Source: Trogon surrucura (Eukaryota > Chordata > Aves > Trogoniformes > Trogonidae). From it: DNA of 64,000 nucleotides. A program made the translations under genes and the position numbers. The DNA lies in contig CM036618.1 of the NCBI GenBank assembly GCA_020746105.1, forward strand, positions 120,019,161-120,083,160, read 5' to 3'. A model generated the notes under the pieces. That model was not told the DNA's origin and did not search any database. It worked only from the letters and a program-made list of their open reading frames with translations. Shown in pieces: positions 12,481 to 26,533 of the stretch (position 1 is its first letter; the number at the start of each line of letters is the position of its first letter).

Positions 12481-13060
12481 TTTGTGGCTGTGCAAAGGTT
12501 TTGCAGGAGCGCGAGGCAGTTCCCTTTGCCACGGGCTGCGCTCGCTCCCCACACCCACCTGGCAATAAACCCAGCCCAGGATGTGCTTGGGAGAAAGGGC
12601 TGATATTTAATTCACGCGCGAGCCTAGTTAAAGGAGGTTGAGGCTGCAAAATCAACTTGGGAGAGCGCTCCGATTGCCGCCTCTCCGAACCTCATCCTGG
12701 ATAAAAGCACGAGGCAGAGAGATGGTGGGAGCTGGGTAAACCTCCCTTTATCTGCCGAGATTGAGCTGTGATTTGCCCACGCGTCCACGGTGAGCGATAC
12801 CGCTAACCGGATCAGATTAAACAGCGGAGAGAGCGGCACAGCTGCGGGGAAGATGGGAGCAGGAGAGTTTTGAAGGCTGGAGTTCTCCTCCCAGCGAATG
12901 AATGGGACGAGATGAAAGGCTGAAATTAATGAGCAGGTAAAGCGCAGAGGCTGATAAAATCCTCAGTCTTGGCAAGATTTACCTGAGCCTATTAAAACGC
13001 AACGGGTTTCCGTCACCGGGGCCGCACGAATGAGAGCGTGGTTGCCAGTGCAGCCAAGCC
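12481..13060. other. CpG-enriched patch (weak)
   Basis: CpGs are more frequent here than in the flanks (eight on the 60-bp line starting at 12781) but less dense than at 4.4-5.0 kb. This may be a decayed CpG island or a GC-rich regulatory region. No exon is identifiable. Confidence 0.3.
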
Positions 13061-16000
13061 TTTCACCTAACAGCAAGATGAGGAGGGCATGAAAAATAAG
13101 CGATGCTGATGCTTGAAAAGCCCATGCAAGTGACTTGGAGGCAAGAAAAGGAGAAGAGAGGTGTCTGTGCAGGTGGTGTGAAGGCTGAATCAGTGCTATT
13201 AACTACGAGGGTGGTTCAAGACCTTGCTGTCCTGCTAGAAGCAAAATGTGTCCATCTCGTCACGCGAGCCTTGGCGCTGGGAAGCGTGCGGAGGAAGGCG
13301 AATGTGTTCCTCTTAGTATTTCCTAACGATTTGGCCAGAAACCTGACTTAGGTTTATTGAGACTCGCTGAATGCCTTCTTCGCCCTGCGGATAAGAGCCA
13401 AGATTTTTCACAGCTGTGGCGTCGGTGTTGCTCACCTCCAGGGAGGTAACGGTGTCCTTGCTCTCTACAGCAGGACTGTAAATCACTGCAGCGGCGTTCA
13501 CACGGCCAGCACTGGGAGCCATTAGACATTTGTATTTTCTCCTCTCCTGTTGTATCAGCTAGGCTTGCTTTAAATTGTTTGGGTTTAAAAAAATTTCTTA
13601 GATCACCTCATTACTGCAGTATGTACGTTTAATTCAAAAATAATGCTTTGGAATTAGTGTCAAGAGAATTAACCACACTTTCGTGGGAAGGCCATTAACA
13701 TACACAGCGAGGAATCCAGCATGGGGACTGATAAAAATCAGAAGTCGGAGAGCTCAGGAGGGGAGGCTTAATTAGCCTGTGAGGTTTTTCTTTAAAATTC
13801 TTCAAAAATTAAAGACGTACTCCGGCAGTTTATTATGGGCTCCTAAATGAGCTTAAAGAGCTTAAGGGTTTGACCCAAATCTTGTCCTTGTTAGACCTTA
13901 GAGAGATTAAATGCAGGTAAGCCTGGAAGCTGAAGATGGATCTTCCAAGGAGTTGACCCAACTCCAAAGCCAATACGGTCAGAATCGCTTCGCTTGCAGA
14001 AATGGGGAGGCTTTGAAGTGAAGTTCTTGGTTTAGGGCAGGTACTTCTGAAAGAGGGCATTGCTCTACTGCCCAGCTAAGCCAGCTGTGGAGAAACAAAG
14101 AAGATAAGACTAGAGGCTGTTTTCCCAAGTTTACACATTGAAGGCAATTTAACCGGAGGCTGCAGATGAAAGGCCGAATTGGTTTAGTCACCGTCTTCTG
14201 GGAAATCACCAGAGTCTTTGAGGAATGCTGCAAGCCTCTAGGCAGGTGCTTGTCCCCACTCTGGGCACTCAGCAAATGGTCTTTTTAGAATTTTAGGTTG
14301 TTTCTGAGAATTTAAACAGGAGAAAATCGTGTTTGTGAGAATGTTGCACCTCCCCGGAGCATGGGGATGGCCGAGCTCGTGGCTGAAACACTGAACACCA
14401 ACCAGTGGGGTGGAGAGCAGGCAAGTAACTCGAACCTCCTGACACCCAGAGTATCAGTAATGTTTTCTTTCTTATTTTGTGTGCGTGTGACGAAAGTAAT
14501 TACTTAACCAAACTGGACTGCAATTTGATTCAATCAGATGATGGCCCTGAAATTCAACCAGGGGACACAAATTTTTGCTTGCTATGAGTCTTCAACTCCT
14601 ATTTTTTTATTATGTTTGGGTTTCCCAGTGTGACATGGACTATCCAGAGGAAGTGCTCAACTCTGGCCCTTGCCAGGGGCTGACAAAGCAAAGGCTGTCT
14701 TCAATATACAACTGGAAGACCTGGCAATTGCCAGAAGCTGAGTGAGGTGTGGAGAAAAGCTCATCTGTGCCAGCAGAAGCAGGGCGAGGTGCTTTCAGAC
14801 CTTTACCTATTGACCTATCTCATCCTGAAGTGACGTTAATCTGTGATCTCCAGACTTCCCTCGCTCTAGTTTGGGCTCAGATTGTGCAACATGTCGGAAA
14901 GCTTTTTATCACTTGTTTGCTTTCAGAACCAGGTGTGAACTTTTCTACTTTAGGGCTCTGGCAGTGCATCATCCTGGGCAGAAACCACCCAAGCCCCTTT
15001 CACCTCCCGGTCCTGCTGTCCCCCAAGCCAAGAAGAAGAGCCCATGACGCAAGCCCAAGAGTGACCCTTGGTGTTCCGTGACCCCTCTCTCGTAGCAAGA
15101 TGCTTTGTTGGTTACTGCCATGTTTAGGCTGCTCTTCTCTGTTTTTCCACCTTGAGTGGGATGTTCAGAGTTTGGTTAATTAAGCATCTGGGCGCAGCGA
15201 GCTCCTCGGTTAATTCTCTGCATGCTGAGGGATGTTTATCGCTGGGCAGCATATACCCGAATTTCCCGAGGATGCTTTTGCAGCAGAGGCTTTACATACC
15301 CTTCCCAGTTTTCTGGTTCTCCAAATGTCTTTTCAAAATGGCATTTTTAGCTAAGGGAGGCTGCTTTCGTAGGGCACTCCTGGTACCTTGGTGATGTACT
15401 GCTTTCCTCCCACTTTTTAACAAGTCCTTTCTTATTTTGTCTGTTCATCCCGTTGCTCTCTTTTTCATGAATCTCTTCAGATAACATCCCTCTTCCCCCC
15501 CTCCCAAACTTTTTTCTTTTTCACCTTCACACATAAGCTGACAGTAGCTAACCTTGCTGCATCCTTGTGTCTTCTCAAGCTCGTCTGCGCCGAGCAGGTT
15601 GGGTTTGTTTTGATTCCAGTTGTGAAAAAACCAACGGGCAGGGACCAGAGTGAAGTCAGCCTTGCATTTCTGCAAAGAGGGAAAACCCCAGCCCACGTGG
15701 TGATTGGAGATCAGGGAGCTGACTGATTAATGCCCAGTGCGAGAGCTGCATGGAAATGTTTGCACGAAGCGTTTGGCCGTTAATTATTCATCCTGCCCAG
15801 GCAGACCTTATCTTCAGCTCAACATCCCAAGATACAGGGAAGCTGCAGAGTCCCCTTGTGGAGGGGGACGGGGAGAGGTGAAGAGTGAGGTCGCACCTCA
15901 TGTTTTACTGTCTCCTGCTGCCACGGAGGATCTCGACAGGGTCAAATTGCCGTTTCGCTTCCGCGCTCTCGAGGCATTTTGTTGCAGGGAACGATTTATT

Positions 16001-18093
16001 AGCTGGGCAAACCTTTAACGTGGGCCTCCTCTGGCAGCAGTATTCACAAGTGGGCTTGCTGGGAGGCTTTTTTTCTCCCCCCTCTTAAGCCCCTGGTCCC
16101 TGTAACGCTGGAGGTATATGCTGAACTTCACACCGAGGAAAGGCAGCCTTCAGGGTGGAGGGGCCAGCAGGAGGAAACCAGAAGGGTGGATGGGGAGCTA
16201 AATACAACCAAAACGTATTTTATTTGTATTCTATTGCTCTATCCCTAAAGAAAGATGTTAATGTGCTGTTTTGCCTCATGTCTTTTCTCCTGTTCACAGA
16301 GTTGACCACTGTCCATGATACTGCCTAGGAGTGCTTTAGTCTATAAAAGCCTGCAACTGACAGCAATATTTTTGCATCATATCTGAATGTGAGACACGTA
16401 GTCGCTGCTTCACTGTGGCTTCAGGTACTTTCTTGTACAACTCTGGCTTGTTCACCTCATGCCTCCTGTTTACATCTGCTTTCAGGTACCGTGGTTACGT
16501 GAGACAGGGCTGCGCCCTGATGAAGGCTACGAAAGCGTGAAGTGACGTCCAGGAGAGGGGAGCAGATGCTAGAGGTGGCGAAGGAGCAGCTCTTCAGAAA
16601 TCTCTGTTGGTCTCTGGTACAGATTCCCTCTAGATGCACCCCAGGCTGACGGTTCCTCACAATTGTTTTAGCTGTTATGTTGTTTTAACCATCTTTATTA
16701 ATGTTTTTGACCTTATGTCCTGGCCTGCTCTGTAAGACTTTAAAACAGAAAGTCTGAAATAGTCTAACCTGTCTAATGGATGAGATGGAAACTTCATTGA
16801 CTGACTTACCCAGGAGAGATGTGTGAAGCTCATCACACCTAAATTAAATTATATCTTGAGCACCTTTCCTTTGAGCACTGTCATTTTCCTCCAAGAGGCT
16901 GTATAAATTGCTTTTTCATTTTATTTGATGTGGCAAAAAGCCAGGACTGGAATCTATTGTTCTCCAAGTCCTGAGCAGTGGTGATGGGTTAAAGCAATCT
17001 AACATGAAGGTTATTATCGCTGAATGAGTGGGTTAGCATGGTTGAAGCAAATAATGCATTTGCCTGAATTAACACCTAAGTGAATCCTGACACAGAAACT
17101 CTCTTCTCTCAAGACTTTTTCGATTCAGGAACTCCTGTGAACTTCATTGATTATCTCAGTCCTTGATTTCCCATGAGTGACACAGAAGGCAAATTAAGTT
17201 TAGGGCAGAAAATCTTCTAAGGGTTGCATAAATCTCTATCCCAATTCTGTTAATAAAATAGGTGGGGCAAGCTGAAGCGGTACCTAGTGGGTGAAAGTGG
17301 GACCACACAGTCAAACCATACAGGGGATGAATTTTGACTCACTTATGAAAAAATTGAGACTAACATCAGAATTCCCTTTTTTCCCCGCCCAAGTATGTGG
17401 AAAAAAGATACCGGTCCATCATTTCCATGACGACTAGAGCTCTTGCAGCACAGGCTGCAGGTCAAAGAGAGTCAGTGGTGCCAGATCTGCTGCGCCACCA
17501 GCCTGGAGGTCTCCCGCTGCCACAGGTTTGCAGCGCTTCTTACTGGAGGCGATGGGCCCATTAACACTTACCTTAGTGACCCTTCAGTTTTACCTGGCTG
17601 AGGCGTTCATCAGCCAACGCCTACAGCCTGTATCTCCCATGCAGAGCCTCTCTGTGTGTGGCAACAGCTGCATGAGCTGAAGTGACCTGAAGTAGGATGC
17701 TCACCCTACTTGTGTTCCCACTGCACCCCAGGCTGCTCTTCTCTGTCTTCCCAAGCCTGACAGGTGCCAGAGCACAGTGCTGTGAGGCTGTTTGACAGTG
17801 CCAACACTGTGCAAGAGGCAAAAAAAAGGCAGAAGATGAAACCATGGTTTAGTTCTGCTCCCCTCTGGGTGCCTTCCTGCCCCCAGGGACACATACGTGC
17901 ACCTAAATTCAAGTGACACGGGTATGCCAGGACAGGCAGGAGGATGCTCTTTGTATGCAATCAGGGCTCACTTGAGGAGTGGGTGATTAGTAGCTGCATT
18001 TGTACTAGTGCAAACTGAAGAAGAGATCAAGCCATTGTCTTATTATAGAAAAGAGCTTTGACTAGTTGGTTAGGATTCTAGTTTCTTTTGTAG
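13061..18093. other. Unique DNA, no gene seen; some AT-rich element-like parts
   Basis: Single-copy sequence. 13560-13760 and about 16650-17260 are AT-rich, frame-poor and contain TTAATT and AATTAACC words, so they could hold conserved non-coding elements. Frames elsewhere (up to about 110 codons at 14749-15081) show no known domain. Confidence 0.4.
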
Positions 18094-18115
18094 CACGTGT
18101 ATTTTTATACACGTG
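18094..18115. promoter_or_regulatory. Perfect inverted repeat with two CACGTG E-boxes
   Basis: Nine-base arms CACGTGTAT (18094-18102) and ATACACGTG (18107-18115) flank a TTTT loop. Each arm carries a canonical E-box, CACGTG, with 10 bp between the two hexamers. Such sites are known to bind bHLH factors (USF, MYC/MAX, CLOCK/BMAL1). Whether this one is used is unknown. Confidence 0.5.
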
Positions 18116-21100
18116 TGTTCACATAGATGGGTATATAGATGGCTCCTGTATGAATCTGATGTACTAAGGAGATAGAGACCTTAATGCTTGGGCTGAAAGA
18201 GTTTAGAGTTATACAAATGCAAATTATTTCTGATGTCCAAGTATTTTTACTAGTAGTACTTTGTGGTTAAAACAGGGTTTTAATGCATTGAAAATCTCAC
18301 CTCCGCAACAGCTGTGAAGTCAGAGAGCATTATTGCCCTACTGTTGTTTAAAACTAATGGATTTCTCTTGGCTTTTTTATAGCTTTCTGTGTTGGCAAGA
18401 AAAGAACAAGATATGTGATACAGCGATCAGATCCAAAGGCCGTTAGAAACAGTGAAGAGATGAGTACTGACTGCTGAGCCTTGGATCAGACCCTAATACC
18501 TTCTTGGAGACAATTTGTGTGGCAATCCAATCCCGTTTACGTTATGTCCCTTTCCGGTTTATGGTTCTTTTTAGGTTTGATTCAGAAAAGGACCTGATAA
18601 GGATCAGAGCTGAGCTAAGGCTGCTCATCCCCTGTTGGATAATACCAGCTCCTGGCAAGGGTTTGCTTCTCGCAGGACGAGGTTTTGGGGAAGCTGGGAA
18701 GCTACACTGGCTGTGTGCTGCTCCTCCCGTCGGGATCCTTCCTGCTCTTGGCACCAGGTCCCACCCTGCTCTTGGTTCCTCAAAGGTATTATCTATCCTC
18801 ACTGCTTTGCAACACCTTAGGAACACTAGCAGACCATAAATCTGTGCAAGTTGTCTCCTATGATGTTAACAGCACAGATGTGCTGTTCATTTTCAGGTCA
18901 TCACTGGCCACCTGCCACTGGTTTCTATGGTTTGCATGAAGTTAATGGACAACCGGTGAGTTCTCTGGCTGGTTTTGAAGCATCATTTTGAATGTCGGGG
19001 GCTTGCTAGCCTTTTGGATTTCTTCTGTCCCACCTGGGGCTTTTCCAAGCTAGGGGCACCCTGAGAAGCTTTTTCAAGGCTGGTTGCAGAGTGAAAAGAG
19101 TGGGGGGAAATTTTCTTCTGGGTCTCTCTTAAGTTTCAGTTAATCAGTGAAGTTCTTTCTAGCTTCAGTACCGCCATCTCATTAATTGCAGCCGGTTAGC
19201 ACAGTGGAGACGCAGCCAAGTGTCAGCTGGTATGTGCTTTTTGTCTCTTTTGTCGGCGTAATTAGAGTCTTCACCGACCATCATGTTGCTCAAACACACT
19301 CCTTTGTGGTGTTGCCTCTGTTGTGTAGCTCCGTCTTACGGCCCTTTGGCTGAACTTTGGCTTCTGCAGCAGGGAAGGGCAGCTGGGAGGAGGGTTTCGT
19401 TCTCAGTACTAAATAAACCCAAGGCTTTTGTGGGTAGTAACAGTGTCGCTGGGAAGGATTTGCAGGCTAACGGACAGCGTATTTCTGTGGCAATCCAGGA
19501 CCCGCTCCCCATGCACAACACAGCTGTGTGGGATGGCAAGAAAACACATTGCCCTGACGCGGGGCTGGGGTATTTGGGGTGTATTAGCAGTGCCCAGGGT
19601 GGCCTTCAGTCACTGCGAGGGATGTTAGGGACCACGTGAGGGCTAGGAGAAACCCCAAACCCTGTATGTGGCTGGGCAGCAGCTTCTCCCTTTGCCTTCG
19701 TGGAGTGATGGCCTGGGGATGGCTGACCAGGAGGGGTTGGCTGGGAGCCTTTGCACAGAAGCATCAGGCTCCCAGTTCTGGGGTATATTCATAAAGCCTC
19801 AAAACCACTTGCTTCTGGTCGTATGAAACGTCTCACTCAAACCAATTATGCAGCAAAATTAAACCAGGGTGGGGTAGTCTGCCCTACAAAAACACTCAGA
19901 CCTTATGCATGGATTTAGCCTCATTTATCCTCCCAATCTGATATATAAGGCAAGAGCAACCCCTGCCCACTATAAACTTAAACTGAAGCAAGGGAAAACT
20001 CAAACTTTCCTCCTCCAGCACCAAACTGACCACCTGGGCTAGCCTGCATCCCTCTGCTTGCTGCTCCAAACTGTACCTCTGACGTGCATTCCTGCTTTTT
20101 TTTCTTTTTTTCTCCTCCTTTTTTCTCCTAATTTGGAAGTGGAGCCTCATGCAAGGATATAAGTTACAGTGCGTCTCTGCTCTGCGTTTCTCTGTGTGAT
20201 CAAAGGGAGCAGATGGGAAACTTTGCAAAGAGAACAGACATCTCTGCTCCCTGCTGCAAGTCAGAAGGGGGCTCAGGTGTTATCTCTCATACTTAGTGCT
20301 GCAGTTAACTGGATTTGTCCAGGGGATTTAGGAAGAAAAGATGCCATTGCCAGGCATCTGCGTGTGGGTAATTTGTCTTGATACGTTTTCGGTGTTAGCA
20401 CTGAGAGAGAGAGACGAATGTTTAATTAGGGAATTAACTGTCTTTTAAAAGATTAAGTTTTCTTCCAACTCATCTATCAAAAAGGGAAAAAAAAAAAGTG
20501 CTGCAAACTCTTTGACAGAAATCTCTTTTCTCAATATGAATGAAAGGCTGAGCGGTTAGAATAAAAGACGAGCATAATTCCTAGATAAACCCAGGACTAG
20601 GCTTGCCCTATAGAACTGCTTTCCCTCACTGGGTCAGTCCTGTGTGCTGGTCCTATTTTCTCCTCTTCCCACAGCTGCTCAGCCCCCCAGGAAAGGGAGG
20701 CACATGCAGATAACCCTGATTCTGGCTCCATCTCATCATACAACTTGGCTTTGCCCTTGAAATCCTTTTCTGTCATCCCACACCTGATAGCTGGAGTGAT
20801 GCAGATTATCATTTTATGGCACGCAAGCATTTTTGGGGGGAAATGGGAGCTTGAGCGTATGCAGCAGTGAAAGGTAGTTGCAGGTGTCTCAGCGTGACAA
20901 GGAAACTATTAATCTGATTCTACTTCTCACAGCCGTATCATAAGTTACGCCTCAGATCTTAAAAAGTCAATCAAAAGTTAGTTCATCCCTCTTGCATTAA
21001 TGAGGATTAATCCAGTTTGGTGTGTGAGAGGGGAATAACCTTTTTTCCCTGGGATGAGAACGTGCCATCCCTCTCCCACGTGCATGTATACGGGGCAGAA

Positions 21101-22746
21101 GAAGCGCATCAGAAATGAAGAAAAGCATTGTACAAACTGTGACAATATTTTTTCCCCTTCATGAGTTAAAACCAGGTATCGGTGGTTTTTACTTCCTAAA
21201 TTCCTCTGGTGCTTTGTGGAGATGCTCTAATTCAAATTGACAGGTGCTTATACAGCAGGCTGAAATGTCAAATAACAAGATACGTTTTACGTCTTTATGC
21301 ATGTATGAGTGGAATATGAATTATTTCAAATTTGTTGTGGGAGTGGCAGGAAGACAGACAATGCAGACTACCCTTTTCTTCATTTCTGATGCACTTCTTC
21401 TGCCCCTCGTGAACCTCGAAGAGCCCAGAGCTATTAGCGGTTTCCGTTCGCAGCAAAGCAACATCTGATGCTTTTCTAATATTTGCCAGCGTTTGGCTGT
21501 AGAGGGGGAATGATTTTTTTGACTCTGAAATGCCACACTCCAGCTCTGCCCCCAGGCTTTGCTTTGGGGCTGCATGTAGGAGAGGGACGGCACGCAGCTG
21601 CACGTCCACATCTAGGCGATGCGTCTCCTGTGTGTCTCAAGTGATGAGTTCATTTCATTTTTGGCAGTAAAGGGTGTTATTGGTTTCCTGCAGGAGTAGC
21701 AGCTTCTGCAAACCCACCTCATGTGCAGGTAGATCTGCCACAGGTGGCTCTAGGCGTCCCCATCATGGGACATCGCGGTGAGGGATGAGAAGAAAGGACC
21801 CATGTGCACGTCTGTGCCTGAACTCCCGTCATTCTTGCAAGCCTCTTTCAGGAAAGGAATTATTCCCTGCACCAGACATGGCAACCAGGAGATATTTGCA
21901 GGACAAAACCCAAATGTTTGCAAGCATACCAGGAGCTGTCTTTGGTGCCGCTGTCACTTGTGTGCTGAAAAAAAAAAAAGAACAATGTAAAAAGAAAAAT
22001 TGGCGTAGCTTCATTGAAAGACAACAAAGAGAATTGGAGCAATAATTGGCACCTCGTTTGCTCTGTATAGCTGCAAGAATGGCTTTTCAGCCTGATTCAC
22101 TGCTCGTTAACACCTTTGTCAAATGAGGGTTATGGCCATGAGTTTACGGAGATGCAGCACTGGAACGAATCCCTTTGTGTCTGCTCCTTAAGCTAATAGA
22201 GCATCCTTGAGAAGCCTTGGTCGTGCTCAGGGAGCTGAAAGCAGACTTGTCCCCTGAAAAAAGGGAGCAGCTGAGCCTCATCTCTCAGGCAGCGTTCTTG
22301 AAGGCCGTATCCTTCGGGGCAGATGATTATTTCAGGATTGTTGGTATGTATGTGTTATTTACCACGAGTAACTAAAACCATTTCCAGTCCGTGTCCGTCG
22401 GCACGGGGTTGCTGACAGGAGCCAAAGCTGGGGTTTATTCTTTAATGAAAGCTGCTTAACAAGGTGTCGCCATCGTGTGAAGGCTGCTGTGCCACTGGAA
22501 ATCTATCGCCTCGGTGGGAACGGCATCTCTCCTTCCCCTCAAAGGTACGGCTGCGACTGCTTTTCCTGAGGAATAATTATGCGCAGTTGTTTAAATGAGC
22601 CGTAAAATGAAAGGGCTGAGGGGAGATGCACCGGGCAGTCTCCTGTGTTGGCAGGGTTGCCTCACCGCTGGAAAACGGCTCGTTCTGGTTGTGAAGTGAG
22701 GCTTAGTCAAGCCAGACCCTCTGTCCCCACCTGTAGACTGGAGTAA
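18116..22746. other. Unique DNA, no gene seen
   Basis: Single-copy sequence with chance frames up to 118 codons (19283-19639 plus). No domain, RNA gene or interspersed repeat was recognised. A-runs occur near 20490 and 21967. Confidence 0.5.
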
Positions 22747-23410
22747 TCACAGAATCACAGAATGTCAGGGGTTGGAAGGCACCTCAAAAGATCATCTAGT
22801 CCAGACCCCTTGCCAGAGCAGGATCCCCTAGGGCAGGTCACACAGGAAGGCGTCCAGGCGGGTTTTGAATGTCTCCAGAGAAGGAGACTCCACAACCTCC
22901 CTGGGCAGCCTGTTCAGGGCTCTGTCACCCTCACTGTGAAAAAGTTTTTTCTAGTATTTTTGTGGAATCTCCTATGTTCCAGCTTGTATCCATTGCCCCT
23001 TGTCCTGTCATTGGGCGTCGCTGAAAAGAGCCTGGCTCCGTCCTCCTGACACTCCCCCTTGACATATTTATAAACATTAATGAGGTCACCCCTCAGCCTC
23101 CTCTTCTCCAACCTAAAGAGACCCAGCTCCTTCAGCCTTTCCTCATCAGGGAGATGCTCCACTCCCTTCATCATCTTTGTGGCTCTGCGCTGGACTCTCT
23201 CCAGCAGCTCCCTGTCCTTCCTGAACTGAGGGGCCCAGAACTGGACACAATATTCCCGATGTGGCCTCACCAGGGCAGAGCAGAGGGGCAGGAGGACCTC
23301 CCTCGACCTACTTGCTACTCCCCTTCTAACACACCCCAGGATGCCATTGGCCTTCTTGGCCACGAGGGCACATTGCTGGCTCATGGCCATCCTGCTGCCC
23401 ACCAGGTTCC
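22747..23410 (-). mobile_element. CR1 LINE, 5'-truncated, with reverse-transcriptase ORF remnant
   Basis: Read on the minus strand this is about 660 bp of CR1 from the C-terminal part of ORF2 to the 3' end. The 3' tail (CACAGAATCACAGAATG on the plus strand) marks its end at 22747. The frame at 22914-23402 encodes the familiar CR1 C-terminal block, with motifs [39 protein letters not shown] and NFFTVRVTE. The conserved His-Trp after VTE is replaced by Pro and a TGA stop, so the copy carries a nonsense change in addition to its 5' truncation. It is a dead insertion, in opposite orientation to the copy at 28.7 kb. Confidence 0.95.
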
Positions 23411-25693
23411 GGCTAAAACCGAAGGCTCGCTCCTTTTGAGGGAGCTCTCTGCACCAGCTGCCATCTCATCCACACACCAGCCCCGCAAAAGACCAGTCCA
23501 ACGTCTTTAACCCGCTCAGGAAAACCAAAATCGATGGGGCTGGTTTATCAGACAGGTAATCCATAGCCGCGGTCCCTGCTCTGAGCTTGGTATTCTCGGT
23601 GGGCAAAACAATGATGATTAATTAAAACACCCTGACCCTTTCTATTAAAGCTTCCAAAGCGCTTGCTAAGCGCAGTAATGCTGTTCGAGACACATGACAC
23701 ATTATCAGTCCCGATTTGCAGATGAGAAATGCCCAGTTTGGTAAAAGAACCTGATTTAAAAACCGGAGCTAAAATCCCTGTCCTGTGCAAATCATTCTCA
23801 AAGTCCCCTGAGGTTCAGCAGAACCAAGTTTCCACGTCAAGGACCAAATAACCCTTATAAACAAACGTCTAATTCAAAATGTGAAGTAGAAGGAAATTTG
23901 TTATGTTGTCCTCAGGTTTGCCTCAACATTTTGAATAATTTTCCAGTAACTTGTGATGAGGCACCTGTAATTACAGTGCGAGTTTAATTTAGAGTAGGTA
24001 TTTACCAATCAAATTATATCTGACACACTTCTTGAAGGGATGGAAGTTATCTTAAAAAAAAAAAAAAATCATTAGGTGCATCAGTAATATTCCAAAAATC
24101 AATGTTGTTTAGCAAGCGATATTGACCTCCTTAGAAGCTGAGATTTTTTTTTTAATTACATCTCTGAAATAAGATTAAAACATTTCATTATACCTTTAGA
24201 ATTGTCTTAAAATGAATAAATAAAAAGCACCAAAGCGTTTCTTACTGATTTAAAAGCATCCCGAGTCTCGTAATAACAGTCTTTAAATTCAAGCAAACCA
24301 AAATGAAAAAAATAAAAAAAACCACCATCAACCCTCCTCTGTTATTTTCTGCATAGGAGGGAGGTTAGGCTTTGATATACATTTTGTAAATATTTTATTA
24401 ATGATACCTTCTCTGGCATTTTTTTTTGGTGGTGTTTCTCCTTTCGGTGCTCCAGCAGTAAAACCTACCTTTAAACTCCCAAGGCTTTGGCAGCAATGGT
24501 TAATAAATGTGGTTATTTTGGCACCTGAAACCAAGCAGCAAGTCATGCTGCTCCCTTAGCGTTGGCACCGGCATCTGTTGCTCATGAATCATCGCTTGTC
24601 CTTAGAATGCATCACTGAGGATTCGTTTAAATAGAAAAAAAGCTATTTGCAGTGGGAGAAACGAATATAAAAAGAAGGTTTCAGCTTCACGAGGAAGAAG
24701 GAGCATCCACGTGCTGAAATGTGCTCCCGTGAAAGCCCAACCTGGGGCCTGAGGCGTGTGAAAATACATTGGGAGGAGGCAGGCGAAGAGAAAATAAGTG
24801 TATGCAGGGAGATGTAGCTGGTTTGCAGGTTTTTCTTCAGGGGTTTTCGCCGCTCTGGTCTGATCTGGCCTTTTAGGTTCTCTCTGTACATGGCTGGGAT
24901 GTCCCAGGCACTGTGGTTGGCAATGCTAGAAAACCTCAAAGAGATGATGTTAAAATAAGCAATACAAGCAGACAGATTTGTGTTGTTGATTTGTTGTTGT
25001 TCCTTTTGTTTCTTTTTTTTAACCCCAGGGGGAATTGCTGGGGACGAGCAGGATTATTTTCAGGAAGGCTGAAAATATTCACGTGCAGAATGCAATCGGC
25101 AAGGGGTTGAGGGTGAGGATAAGTGGGATTCTTTTCACTTAAGTTCTTGTTTTGTTTCAAGACATCTTTTTTTTCCTACTTAAATGCTAATATAAAATCG
25201 CTGGTGCTAGCTTTAAAACAGTGTGAGCAGGTTAAGCGGAGGGAAGAGTGTGGGGAAAAAGCAAAACAGGAGAAAAACCAAGCAAATCAAAGACGGGCGC
25301 GATGAAGCGGCCCTTCCAGGAGTGGGGTTAATCGGCGAGCAAGCGTCGTCAGGTGGGCTTCACTGAGATGTAGGTTTTGATGTTTTTCCGTTTTTTTTCT
25401 TGCAGCACCAAAGGTTTCCCACTTCTTCAGTGCCTTTGCTGGGAATTTGTGCGCTAACGTGGGTCCAGGGTACGGTGAAGAGCAAGAGACGGACAAAACG
25501 GCATCTCAGCGTTCCTCCTCACAAGCCACGGGAAGGTGAGTACACGTCTGGACTGCAGTCCCCAGCTGTTGTGTCAGTTTTATATAAATGCCTCTGTGAC
25601 TGGAGGACTCCATGTCCAGATGTGTCCTTTGGTGGCTCCAACCCATCCTCACGCGGGCAACCAGCCCCAGCGGGACAGGCACAAGGTGAACTT
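23411..25693. other. Unique AT-rich DNA, conserved-element-like around 23.87-24.05 kb
   Basis: No gene seen. 23870-24050 is AT-rich with CTGTAATTACAGTG and AATTATATCTGAC words and no frame, resembling a conserved non-coding element. A-runs near 24054-24068 and 24300-24320 and T-runs near 24150 and 24420 are simple low-complexity tracts. Confidence 0.4.
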
Positions 25694-25843
25694 AGAATCA
25701 TAGAATCGTACCGGCTTGGAAGAGATCTAGAAGATCATCGAGTCCAGCCTTTGTCCCAGCCCTATCAACCTACTAAACGATTCCCCCAACGCAGCATCCA
25801 CCCGTCTCTTAAACACCTCCAGGGACGGTGACTCAACCACCTG
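25694..25843 (-). mobile_element. CR1 LINE, 3' fragment
   Basis: On the plus strand it starts AGAATCATAGAATCG, the reverse complement of a CR1 3' end, and continues through the TTGGAAGAGATC, GATCATCGAGTCCA and CTCCAGGGACGGTGACTC blocks shared with other CR1 copies. The orientation is minus and the 5' end is truncated near 25843. Its sequence differs clearly from the long copies, suggesting another CR1 subfamily. Confidence 0.85.
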
Positions 25844-26533
25844 GTGACTCAGCTTGTGCCTCTTGCCCAGACTGTCACCGTCCCAGGCTGCAGTTGGGTT
25901 AGTTGCTTTTTCCTCAGGACAGTTGAGCTCCAGGATGGAGACATCCAATCTTGTTAACCCCAAGTTGTTGCTTCCCTCTGGTGGCTGTGAGCCCCTGGGC
26001 TGCTGGGGGAGCTCAGCCATGCTGATGTGGCCACGTCTGCTCGCAGGGCACAGCTCTGGCTTAATTAGTGGCCTCGGTACCATCCCAGAGCAGACTTGGG
26101 GAACAGCAAGAAGGTACTCTGTCATCACCTCCTCCATAACCCAGCAGAGCTATAAGCGCCTTTCCAGCTGCTTGCAAGCAGGAAAATAGTGGGGCCATGC
26201 AGCTCTCTTGGGAGAGAGTGATTCCTGCGATCCCAGGGACACTTTCTGATGTTGCCTCCAATACCAAGGCATAACATTCCCTACACAGCAGCTTAACGGA
26301 GTTCATGAGGTCAACTTCTTAAAAATTCGGCCTGAGCTACTGACCTTGTTTGTCCTGGCAATCCCCTGGTTTTTGTTTTAGAGATTGTGATTTACAGGGC
26401 CAAATCCTTGCTTAAGTTAAAAAGCAAAAATGCTGCCAGCCCTTCAGGTGAGACCTCACCCCTCCATGGAACGTATCGCACCTGGCTTGTGGTGTCCCAG
26501 CCTTAGGGATGGGGAGGAGGAGAAATCCTGTGA

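Noticed and set aside
23154-23510. 118-codon plus-strand frame
   Set aside because: It is antisense to the CR1 reverse-transcriptase remnant at 22914-23402.
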